A stretch of DNA of 64,000 nt from Parvibaculum sp963975745 (GTDB taxonomy: Bacteria > Pseudomonadota > Alphaproteobacteria > Parvibaculales > Parvibaculaceae): contig NZ_CAXBIB010000002.1 of NCBI RefSeq assembly GCF_963975745.1, forward strand, positions 186,001 to 250,000, read 5' to 3'. The position numbers were made by a program, and so were the translations under genes. Positions 54,865 through 61,713 of the stretch are shown here, one piece after another (positions within the stretch are counted from its first letter, which is position 1; each line of letters opens with the position of its first letter). The notes under the pieces were generated by a model that saw only the letters and a list, made by a program, of their open reading frames with translations, did not search any database and was not told the DNA's origin.

Positions 54865-55193
54865 TGGTCTTCCTCCAGAAATGCAGCGAGCCTGTCGAGC
54901 GCGCCGGACCAGAAGCGCTGATAGCGGATCAGCCACTGCATCGCTTCCTCCATGGGCCCTGCGTTGAGCTCGCAAGTTACGGAGCGCCCGATTTTGGTTT
55001 TCTCGATCAAACCGGCATCGGACAACACATCGAGATGTTTCATCACGGCGGGCAGCGACATCTTGAACGGCTTGGCGAGTTCGCTCACGGTCAGGGCATC
55101 CTCCCCTTCGAGACGGACGAGCAGCGCGCGTCGCGTAGGGTCGGCAAGCGCCGCGAAAGTCCGATCGAGAACGGCTTCTTTATACTTAACCAT
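54738..55193 (-). CDS. ArsR-family transcriptional regulator with overprinted C-terminal tail
   Basis: 151 residues. The winged helix-turn-helix is TRRALLVRLEGEDALTVSEL, LAKPFKMSLPAVMKHLDVLSDAG and LIEKTKIGRSVTCEL (about 20-78). The family length is about 110 residues; here a 40-residue basic, Pro/Ser/Arg-rich tail (about 111-151) is read from DNA that codes in another frame for the SRPBCC protein. No metal-site cysteines are seen in the usual helix. A stabilising or dimerising role for the tail is not evident. No ribosome site precedes the ATG; the transcript may be leaderless. Confidence 0.88.
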   Translation of the reverse strand: MVKYKEAVLDRTFAALADPTRRALLVRLEGEDALTVSELAKPFKMSLPAVMKHLDVLSDAGLIEKTKIGRSVTCELNAGPMEEAMQWLIRYQRFWSGALDRLAAFLEEDQCPPTPTSKIVQLPRRGRASPSKSGSGRRPPASTPRGRTPRK

Positions 55194-55200
55194 GCGGTAA

Positions 55201-55232
55201 AGTATTGGCGCGCGCAGTCGCTTTGTCAAGCG
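55201..55232 (-). promoter_or_regulatory. arsR promoter with perfect -35 and inverted-repeat operator
   Basis: Minus-strand TTGACA (55229-55224), a 17-nt spacer and AATACT (55206-55201) lie just before the arsR ATG at 55193, so the predicted start point falls at about 55193-55194, on or next to the ATG. The -35 is embedded in the inverted repeat CGCTT TGTC AAGCG (55219-55232), a plausible autoregulatory ArsR operator. Confidence 0.6.
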
Positions 55233-55248
55233 CTGCAATGCGCGGACA

Positions 55249-55279
55249 TAAAAAAGCAGAGGACGTTTCCGTCCCCTGC
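55249..55279 (-). terminator. rho-independent terminator after the BVMO gene
   Basis: Read on the minus strand, GCAGGGGACG pairs with CGTCCTCTGC (10 bp, one G:U) around a GAAA tetraloop, followed by TTTTTTA. It lies about 30 nt past the BVMO stop and separates it from arsR, which therefore needs its own promoter. Confidence 0.85.
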
Positions 55280-55308
55280 CCTTCAATCTCAGATGTTCTT
55301 GCGCCCGA

Positions 55309-56796
55309 TCAGCTCGCCATTTTCAGCGGCTCACGCGGTGCGGGGTTCGAGAATTCCATCGCGCTATCCTCGATGCTGCCGAATTTCAGCGACACGATGT
55401 CGAGGGCGTAGTTCTGGTAAAGTTTCCACGGTGCCTTTGTTCCCTGCTTCGGGAATTCGTCGATCGAACGCTGCACGTAGCCCGAGGTGAAATCGAGCCA
55501 AGGCTCTTCCTCCAGCGCCGGATCGGTGACGCGTGGCGTCGCCTGCCGCAGCCCGGTCTTTTCCATATGGTTGAGCAGGCGGCAGAGATAGGCCGAGGTC
55601 AGATCGGCCTTCAGCGTCCACGAGGCGTTGGTGTAACCGAAGGCGGAAGCGAGGTTCGGCACGTCGCTGTACATCATGCCCTTGTAGGCAAAGGTCTTCG
55701 ACAGATCCATCCGCTTGCCGTCGACCGTCACTTCAAGACCGCTCAGCAATTGCAGTTTGAGACCGGTCGCGGTCACGATGACGTCGGCATCGAGTTCCTT
55801 GCCCGATTTCAGCTTGATGCCAGTTTCGGTGAAGCTGTCGATGTGATCGGTGACGACCGAAGCGTCGCCCTTCTTGATCGCCTCGAACAGATCGCCGTTC
55901 GGCACCAGACACAGGCGCTGGTCCCACGGGTTGTATTTCGGCGTGAAATGCGTATCGACGTCGTAGTCGGGCCCAAGCTGTTCGCGTACGCCCTTCAGAA
56001 TGAATTCCCTGGCGCGGTCCGGCTTCTTGCGACACATGTTGAAGAAATACATGCCCAGCAGCACATTTTTCCAGCGCGTGATGCCATAGGCCATCATCGC
56101 CGGTAGACGTCGCCGGAGCCAGTTGGCAATCCGGTCTTCCTCGGGTCTCGAGACAACATAGGTCGGTGAACGCTGCAGCATGACGACATGCGCCGCCGTC
56201 TTCGCCATTTCGGGAACCAGCGTCACAGCGGTGGCGCCGCTGCCGATCACAACGACGCGTTTACCGCTGTAGTCGAGATTCTCCGGCCAGAACTGGGGAT
56301 GGACAATGTCGCCCTTGAAGCGGTCGGCGCCGGCAAATTCAGGTGTGTAGCCCTCCGCGTAGTTGTAGTAGCCGCTGCACATGAAGAGGAAATTGCAGCT
56401 GTACTGCACCAGTTCCTTTTCCGGACCACGCTCGACGTCAACGGTCCAGGTCGCGGTGTCTGTCGACCAGGCGGCGCGTTTCACCTGATGGCGGTAACGG
56501 ATGTGCCGGTCTATGCCGTGGTCGCGCGCCGTCTGTTCCAGATAGTTGAGGATCGAGGGGCCGTCGGCGATGGCCTTTGCCTCTTTCCAAGGGCGGAAGG
56601 AATAGCCGAGCGTGTACATGTCACTGTCGGAGCGGATGCCGGGGTAGCGGAAGAGGTCCCATGTCCCGCCGAGCCGCTCGCGGCCCTCAAGAATGGCGTA
56701 ACTCCGGTTCGGGCTGTAGGTCTGCAGGTGGTAGCCCGCACCGATGCCCGAGATACCCGCGCCGACGACCAGCACGTCGAAATGTTCCAAGGCCAT
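55309..56796 (-). CDS. flavin-containing Baeyer-Villiger monooxygenase (EthA-like)
   Basis: 495 residues. The FAD motif is VVGAGISGIGAGYHL near 10-24, the NADPH motif VIGSGATAVTLVPEM near 184-198, and the BVMO fingerprint F160-x-G162-x3-H166-x3-W170-P (FKGDIVHPQFWP) lies between them. It oxidises ketones to esters or lactones, or sulfides to sulfoxides, with NADPH and O2; the exact substrate is unknown. I chose ATG 56796 over a TTG at 56880. It lies 80 nt behind a GPH-type symporter gene in the same direction. Confidence 0.9.
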   Translation of the reverse strand: MALEHFDVLVVGAGISGIGAGYHLQTYSPNRSYAILEGRERLGGTWDLFRYPGIRSDSDMYTLGYSFRPWKEAKAIADGPSILNYLEQTARDHGIDRHIRYRHQVKRAAWSTDTATWTVDVERGPEKELVQYSCNFLFMCSGYYNYAEGYTPEFAGADRFKGDIVHPQFWPENLDYSGKRVVVIGSGATAVTLVPEMAKTAAHVVMLQRSPTYVVSRPEEDRIANWLRRRLPAMMAYGITRWKNVLLGMYFFNMCRKKPDRAREFILKGVREQLGPDYDVDTHFTPKYNPWDQRLCLVPNGDLFEAIKKGDASVVTDHIDSFTETGIKLKSGKELDADVIVTATGLKLQLLSGLEVTVDGKRMDLSKTFAYKGMMYSDVPNLASAFGYTNASWTLKADLTSAYLCRLLNHMEKTGLRQATPRVTDPALEEEPWLDFTSGYVQRSIDEFPKQGTKAPWKLYQNYALDIVSLKFGSIEDSAMEFSNPAPREPLKMAS

Positions 56797-56823
56797 TGAC
56801 CGTTTCCTTGCCGATTTCTGTTT

Positions 56824-56838
56824 CTGACAATTTATCAG
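56824..56838 (-). promoter_or_regulatory. inverted repeat upstream of the BVMO gene
   Basis: CTGA (56824-56827) and TCAG (56835-56838) frame a 7-nt AT-rich core, in the 80-nt gap before the BVMO start. It may be a regulator site, possibly related in style to the better palindrome at 58326-58350. Confidence 0.3.
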
Positions 56839-56876
56839 TTTATGGTGCCGCAATCTACGGTCAAGCCGCTCTTGGG

Positions 56877-58304
56877 TCAATCGGCCGGTTGAGGCCGAGT
56901 GGCCCGCCGCCGTGCCAATCGCCGCTCCAGCCCCGCCCGCAAGCGCCGCTGGCGCTCATGGGTGATCGGATAGCGCAGGATTATGGCAATCGAGATCAAC
57001 CAGAGGATGAGTGGCACGATGCAATACATGGCCAGCAGCGCGAATAGCGCTTCCGGCGAATTGTCCTTCGACTGGGCGTTGAAGCCGGCCCAGGCGAGGA
57101 GGGGCAGCGCGAGGCCCACACCCATCGCCTCGAAGGTCTTGCGGACCATGCCGAGGAAGGCGAACAGGAAGGCCGCGCGCGGCTCGCCGCTCTTGATGGT
57201 GTCGAGATCGACGACGTCGGCCATGATCGACGGGCCAAGAATGGGGGCCGCGCCGAGTGCGAGACCTTGCACAACATTGATTGCCAGCAGGCACCAGAAG
57301 ACGGCCTCGGGCGCGACCGGTTTGATCAGATAGATGACCGCCGGTACCAGCATGAAGGCAAACATCGAGGCCAAACCGGCAATCGCGATGGCCTTGTGCT
57401 TGCCAACACGGCCGCCCATCCAGACCCAGAATGGCGACCCGGCAACGCCGGCGAGGAAGAGGACGAAAATCAGGATTGTTCCGGCAGCGCCGATGCCCGC
57501 TACATGATCGAAGAAGAAGATCACGACGCCGATGTTGATGGAGCCGGCCAGCGCGCCGAAAATCGAACTGAAGAGCACGATGCGGAAGGGACCGTTTCTC
57601 ATCGCAACGCGCAGCCCGCGGCGGAACGAAATCGTGTCGGTCACCGGCACTTTCGGCTCCGGTACCGAGGAGAACATTATCAAGGCGCAAAGCGGCAGGA
57701 GGCCGGCCGTCAGCCAGCCCAGCACGCCGACGGCGCTACGGCTCGCGGCACCGCTTTCGGTGTCACTTGCCTCACCGCTCATATAAGCGCCGATAATAGG
57801 CGCCGTGATCGCGACCAGCAGGCCGACCAGCAAGAAGATCTCGCGGCTGCCGGTGATGCGGTTACGCTCCTGATAGTCGCCGGAGAGCTCCGCGCCCCAG
57901 GCGCCATAGGGAATGGTGATCAGCGTGTAGCCGAAATAGATCGCGGCGATCCAGATCAGCAGATAGAGGTTGGTGACCTCGCCTTGCGGCACGAACAGCA
58001 TCAGCGCCGATAGGACCATCAGCGGTACACCGGCTGCGACCCAGGGCCGGCGCCGGCCCCAGCGCGTGTACGTACGGTCGGACAGACGGCCGATCAGCGG
58101 ATCGGTGATGACGTCGGTGATGCGGGCCAGCATCAGGATGAAGCCGACAGCGGCAAGGTCGAGACCAAGTGTGCTCGAATAGAAAGGCGGGATGTAGACG
58201 GCCACCGGCAGGCCAATGACCGCCAGCGGCATCACCAGTTGACCGTAGGCGACAAGCTGCCAACGGGTCAGACGCGCCGCCGCTTCGCCGTCATGCGAAT
58301 CCAT
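56877..58304 (-). CDS. MFS transporter of the GPH (MelB-like) cation symporter family
   Basis: 475 residues with twelve predicted membrane segments. RITDVITDPLIGRLSDRTYTRWGRRRPW is the loop 2-3 signature of glycoside-pentoside-hexuronide symporters, and ISIPYGAWGAELSGDYQERNRITGSREI-like TIPYGAWGAELSGDYQERNR follows. It probably takes up a sugar-like or other organic solute with H+ or Na+. The ATG at 58304 has GGCGGAGAG upstream. A 25-bp palindrome lies just before it. It precedes the BVMO gene and could feed it substrate. Confidence 0.88.
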   Translation of the reverse strand: MDSHDGEAAARLTRWQLVAYGQLVMPLAVIGLPVAVYIPPFYSSTLGLDLAAVGFILMLARITDVITDPLIGRLSDRTYTRWGRRRPWVAAGVPLMVLSALMLFVPQGEVTNLYLLIWIAAIYFGYTLITIPYGAWGAELSGDYQERNRITGSREIFLLVGLLVAITAPIIGAYMSGEASDTESGAASRSAVGVLGWLTAGLLPLCALIMFSSVPEPKVPVTDTISFRRGLRVAMRNGPFRIVLFSSIFGALAGSINIGVVIFFFDHVAGIGAAGTILIFVLFLAGVAGSPFWVWMGGRVGKHKAIAIAGLASMFAFMLVPAVIYLIKPVAPEAVFWCLLAINVVQGLALGAAPILGPSIMADVVDLDTIKSGEPRAAFLFAFLGMVRKTFEAMGVGLALPLLAWAGFNAQSKDNSPEALFALLAMYCIVPLILWLISIAIILRYPITHERQRRLRAGLERRLARRRATRPQPAD

Positions 58305-58325
58305 CGACTTCTCTCCGCCCCCCTC

Positions 58326-58350
58326 AATTAGTAAATTTATTTTACGAATT
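58326..58350 (-). promoter_or_regulatory. 25-bp palindromic operator upstream of the GPH symporter
   Basis: AATT-A-GTAAA (58326-58335), TTTAT (58336-58340) and TTTAC-G-AATT (58341-58350) form an inverted repeat, nine of ten arm positions matched. It is AT-rich in a GC-rich genome and lies 22 nt before the gene's start codon, where a TetR- or MarR-like repressor would block transcription. The regulator gene is not next to it. Confidence 0.5.
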
Positions 58351-58495
58351 AGCCGAGCGATGCATAGGCGCAAATTGCACTTTTCCCGGTTCAGACTGCG
58401 TTCAGGTTCAAAACGCCATTCTCCCTCTCAGCCGACGGGTCGAAAGCTCGCCGGTCACGTTTCACCCAGGCTTTGTCGAGCACGGGAAAACGTTG

Positions 58496-58529
58496 GGCGG
58501 CGTCCATTCCGTACCCCGTGGACGCCGCC
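58496..58529 (-). terminator. hairpin after the GST gene
   Basis: GGCGGCGTCCA (58496-58506) and TGGACGCCGCC (58519-58529) are perfect 11-bp complements. On the minus strand only a weak T-tract follows (ACGTTTTCC), while the plus side has TTTCTTTCTC. It is the likely end of the GST transcript. Confidence 0.65.
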
Positions 58530-58539
58530 TTTCTTTCTC

Positions 58540-59151
58540 TCAGGCCGCAGCGCTCGGCCGTGCCGAGACGCGCGCATGCCAAGCACGCAGGTTGCCTGCC
58601 TCGTCCGGCATTTCAAGGCCGGCGAACTTCGCAAAATCCACCGTGCAAAGCGCCGTGATGTCGGCAACCGAAAAGGCGTCGCCGGCAATGAAGTCGCGAC
58701 CCGCCAGTTCGCGGTCGAGCCAGCGGAATGCAGCGGCAGTTGCTTCGCGATTCGACTCGCCGAAATCGTTGAACTGCTTCATGACCTTGGCCGTGAAGGG
58801 ATGCGCATGGCGCCAGAAATTGCCAATGGGCCCCATCAGCGCAAACTCGACGCGGCGCAACCACATGTCGATCTGTGCACGTTCGAGGGCGGTGCGTCCG
58901 AAGAGCGGTTTCTCCGGATGCGTCTCCTCCAGGTAGCGACAGATGGAGACGCTCTCTGAAATGGTCGTGCCGTCGTCGAGTTCAAGTACCGGCGTTTGGC
59001 CGAGTGAGTTCTTTTGCCGGTATTCGTCGGACTTGTGTTCGCGCTTGATCAGCGACACTTCCTCGACTGGTAGATCTATACCCTTTTCGGCAGCGAAAAT
59101 GCGTACGCGGCGCGGATTGGGCGCCGGCATGGCCGAATTGTAGAGCTTCAT
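58540..59151 (-). CDS. glutathione S-transferase
   Basis: 203 residues. The N-terminal thioredoxin-like domain (MKLYNSAMPAPNPRRVRIFAAEKGIDLP... and ELDDGTTISESVSICRYLEE, with the Glu-Ser GSH-binding pair) is followed by the helical domain with LAGRDFIAGDAFSVADITALC. It conjugates or reduces with glutathione. The N-terminal Ser/Pro-rich active site is of the beta/theta-like bacterial type. It lies 36 nt after the CNT gene on the same strand and may be co-transcribed. Confidence 0.93.
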   Translation of the reverse strand: MKLYNSAMPAPNPRRVRIFAAEKGIDLPVEEVSLIKREHKSDEYRQKNSLGQTPVLELDDGTTISESVSICRYLEETHPEKPLFGRTALERAQIDMWLRRVEFALMGPIGNFWRHAHPFTAKVMKQFNDFGESNREATAAAFRWLDRELAGRDFIAGDAFSVADITALCTVDFAKFAGLEMPDEAGNLRAWHARVSARPSAAA

Positions 59152-59187
59152 CGGATTCCCCTCCGTTCTGTTCGTCTGTTCGGGAAT

Positions 59188-60456
59188 TCAGGTAATGAGG
59201 CCAATCACCGCGCCCGTCATTGAGGTCGCGAGCGTACCGGACACAAGCGCACGCGGCGCCAGTTCGACGATTTCCGATCGGCGCGACGGAACGATGGCGG
59301 CAAGACCGCCGATCATGATTCCGACGCTTGCCGGATTGGCGAAACCGCACAGCGCATAGACCATGATCAGGCGCGAACGGTCGCTCAACGTGGCGCCAGC
59401 CTCCCCTGCGAGAGCGATATAGGCGAGAAGCTCGTTGAGGATGGTCTTCGTCCCCATGATCTGGCCGGCGGCAGCAGCCTCCGACACCGGCACGCCCATC
59501 AACCAGACCAGCGGCGCAAAGGCCCAACCCAGAATGCGCTGCAGACTGAGCGGTTCGGCCCGAATATCCGGCAACAGGGCAAGCAGGATGTTGACCAGCG
59601 CCACGAGGGCCACCATCACGATCAGCATGGCGATGATATTGAGCAGCAGGCTCAGCCCGTCAAAGGTGCCCCGCGTCAGCGCGTCCATGCTGTTCTCGTA
59701 TTCCACGGCCGGCGCGTCATTGCCGACGCCCGTCGGCATCCGGTCCTGTTCTTCCGGGATCATCAGGCGCGCAATCAGGAGTGCAGCGGGTAACGAAATC
59801 AGAGAAGCAGTCAGAATCTGACCAAGTGAGCCCGGCACGACAGAAGCAATGATACTCGCATAGAGGAAGAGTACGGTGCCAGCGACCGTCGCCAAGCCGA
59901 CCGTCATCATCGCAAAGAGTTCGGCTCGCGACAGCCGTTCCAGATAGGGTTTGACCAGCAGCGGTGCCTCGACCATGCCGACGAAGACATTCGCGGCCGA
60001 CGAGAGACCGACCGCGCCGCCGATACCCATGGTCTTGCGCAGCACAAAGGCGAAGCCATGCGTGATGACCGGCAGGACGCGCCAGTACCAGAGCAGGGCC
60101 GACAGGGCCGACATGAAGAGCACCAGCGGCAGCGCCTGAAAGGCCAGCACGAAGCTGTTCTGCGGATGGGCGATCTCATATGGTGCATCGCCCCCGCCAA
60201 CATAGCCAAAGACGAAGCTGGTTCCCGCGCCCGTTGCCGCCATCAGTGCCTCGACAACACTGTTGAGCCCAAGCATCGCATCGCGCGCCACCGCTACTTT
60301 CAGCAGCGCCAGTGCCAGGATCAATTGCAGCCCGATAGCGACAGCCGCATCCTTCAGGAGCCGCCGGCGCGATGCGCGGCGGTTCTCGCTCAAGGCCCAG
60401 GCAAGACCGACAATCGTGGCAAGACCCAGGGCACTCTGAAGGGACAAAAGGGGCAT
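59188..60456 (-). CDS. concentrative nucleoside transporter (CNT family, NupC-like)
   Basis: 422 residues with about eleven membrane segments. It has NSFVLAFQALPLVLFMSALSALLWYW, GLSSAANVFVGMVEAPLLVKPYL and TKTILNELLAYIAL (NELLAY), the substrate-site signatures of CNT permeases, and CGFANPASVGIMIGGL near the end. It imports nucleosides with H+ or Na+. The start at 60456 is chosen over an upstream ATG at 60492, which lacks similarity. It diverges from the SDR gene at 60704 across a 247-nt gap with no other feature seen. Confidence 0.92.
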   Translation of the reverse strand: MPLLSLQSALGLATIVGLAWALSENRRASRRRLLKDAAVAIGLQLILALALLKVAVARDAMLGLNSVVEALMAATGAGTSFVFGYVGGGDAPYEIAHPQNSFVLAFQALPLVLFMSALSALLWYWRVLPVITHGFAFVLRKTMGIGGAVGLSSAANVFVGMVEAPLLVKPYLERLSRAELFAMMTVGLATVAGTVLFLYASIIASVVPGSLGQILTASLISLPAALLIARLMIPEEQDRMPTGVGNDAPAVEYENSMDALTRGTFDGLSLLLNIIAMLIVMVALVALVNILLALLPDIRAEPLSLQRILGWAFAPLVWLMGVPVSEAAAAGQIMGTKTILNELLAYIALAGEAGATLSDRSRLIMVYALCGFANPASVGIMIGGLAAIVPSRRSEIVELAPRALVSGTLATSMTGAVIGLIT

Positions 60457-60703
60457 GAAGCGGTCTCTTTGGGAAGGGACGGGCGGGCACATCCATCATA
60501 GGTCGGGGTCATCGCAGCGCAACGGGCCAGCCCCTGTTTCAGCGGCATTTCGTTCCCTTGACCCCCGCCCCCCTCTCATGCACAAAGTCCCCCCAGTTTT
60601 CGCAGGGACGGCCATTACCCCCTCCCGATAAGTGGTGTGGGACAAATACGGCCCCTTTCCTTTCGGCCGATCGACGGCCGACAGTTCAACTGGAGAAATA
60701 CCC

Positions 60704-61609
60704 ATGAGCATTCGATTTGACGGCAAGGTCGCCATTGTCACCGGTGCGGGCGGCGGCCTCGGCCGCTCCCATGCACTGGAACTCGCACGGCGCGGCGCCA
60801 AAGTGGTTGTCAACGATCTCGGCGGCGACCGGACCGGCGCCGGCGGCTCATCGGAAGCTGCAAAGAAAGTGGTCGAGGAAATCAATTCACTGGGCGGCGA
60901 GGCGATCGCCAACGGTTCGTCGGTCACCGACGACGAAGGCGTCAACAACATGGTCAAGCAGACCATGGAAAAATGGGGACGCATCGACATCCTGATCAAC
61001 AATGCCGGTATCCTGCGCGACAAGTCATTTTCGAAAATGACGATGGAAGATTTCCAGCTGGTCGTCGATGTGCATCTGATGGGCACCGTCAAGCCCACCA
61101 AAGCCGTCTGGGAAATCATGAAGACCCAGAACTACGGGCGTATCGTGGTTACCGCGTCGTCGACGGGGCTTTACGGCAATTTCGGCCAGACCAATTACGG
61201 CGCAGCCAAGCTTGCCGTTGTCGGCTTCATCAACACGTTGAAGCTCGAGGGCCAGAAGAACAACATTCACTGCAATGCGCTGGCGCCGGTCGCCTATACG
61301 CGCATGACCTCGGACCTGATGCCGCCGGAAGCCGAACAGATGCTGACGCCCGACAGCGTGTCGCCAGGGGTGATGTTCCTCGTCTCGGAAGACGCGCCGA
61401 CGGGCATGATCCTCTGCGCCGGCGCCGGCGTTTTTGCCGCGGCGCGGATGGAAGAAGCCGAAGGCATCTTCCTCGGCCGCGAAGGCCTGACGGCCGAAAA
61501 GGTTGCCGAGAACTGGGGCAAGATTTCCGATTTCTCGAATGCGACGCCCTTCCATATGGGCGGCGAACAAACGGGCAAGTTCTTCAAGCTGGCAACCGGC
61601 GGGAAGTAA
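60704..61609 (+). CDS. SDR of the 17-beta-HSD4/3-hydroxyacyl-CoA dehydrogenase type
   Basis: 301 residues. The cofactor motif is TGAGGGLGRSHALELARRG near 13-31, then VVVNDLGGDRTGAGGSSEAA, a stretch typical of the peroxisomal multifunctional enzyme (HSD17B4) type, ILINNAGILRDKSFSKM, and the Ser/Tyr-x3-Lys centre in TASSTGLYGNFGQTNYGAAK. It likely oxidises 3-hydroxyacyl-CoA in beta-oxidation of fatty acids or side chains. TGGAGAAATACCC precedes the ATG. A strong terminator follows. Confidence 0.92.
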   Translation: MSIRFDGKVAIVTGAGGGLGRSHALELARRGAKVVVNDLGGDRTGAGGSSEAAKKVVEEINSLGGEAIANGSSVTDDEGVNNMVKQTMEKWGRIDILINNAGILRDKSFSKMTMEDFQLVVDVHLMGTVKPTKAVWEIMKTQNYGRIVVTASSTGLYGNFGQTNYGAAKLAVVGFINTLKLEGQKNNIHCNALAPVAYTRMTSDLMPPEAEQMLTPDSVSPGVMFLVSEDAPTGMILCAGAGVFAAARMEEAEGIFLGREGLTAEKVAENWGKISDFSNATPFHMGGEQTGKFFKLATGGK

Positions 61610-61632
61610 GTCTCCGTACCGGAGGGACGTGC

Positions 61633-61661
61633 AAAGGGGAACCTTCCGGGTTCCCCTTTTT
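61633..61661 (+). terminator. rho-independent terminator after the HSD17B4-type SDR
   Basis: AAAGGGGAACC (61633-61643) and GGTTCCCCTTT (61649-61659) are perfect 11-bp complements around a 5-nt loop, with further T residues after. It separates the SDR from the ABC transporter gene. Confidence 0.88.
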
Positions 61662-61713
61662 CTTCGGCCATACCGGATTGGCAAAGCGGAAATGCGATCC
61701 CTATAGTGCTGGA

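Noticed and set aside
60973..61713. Extended start of the ProX-ProW fusion, giving 879 residues
   Set aside because: The extra part overlaps the SDR gene in another frame and crosses the terminator; the signal peptide starts at 61714.
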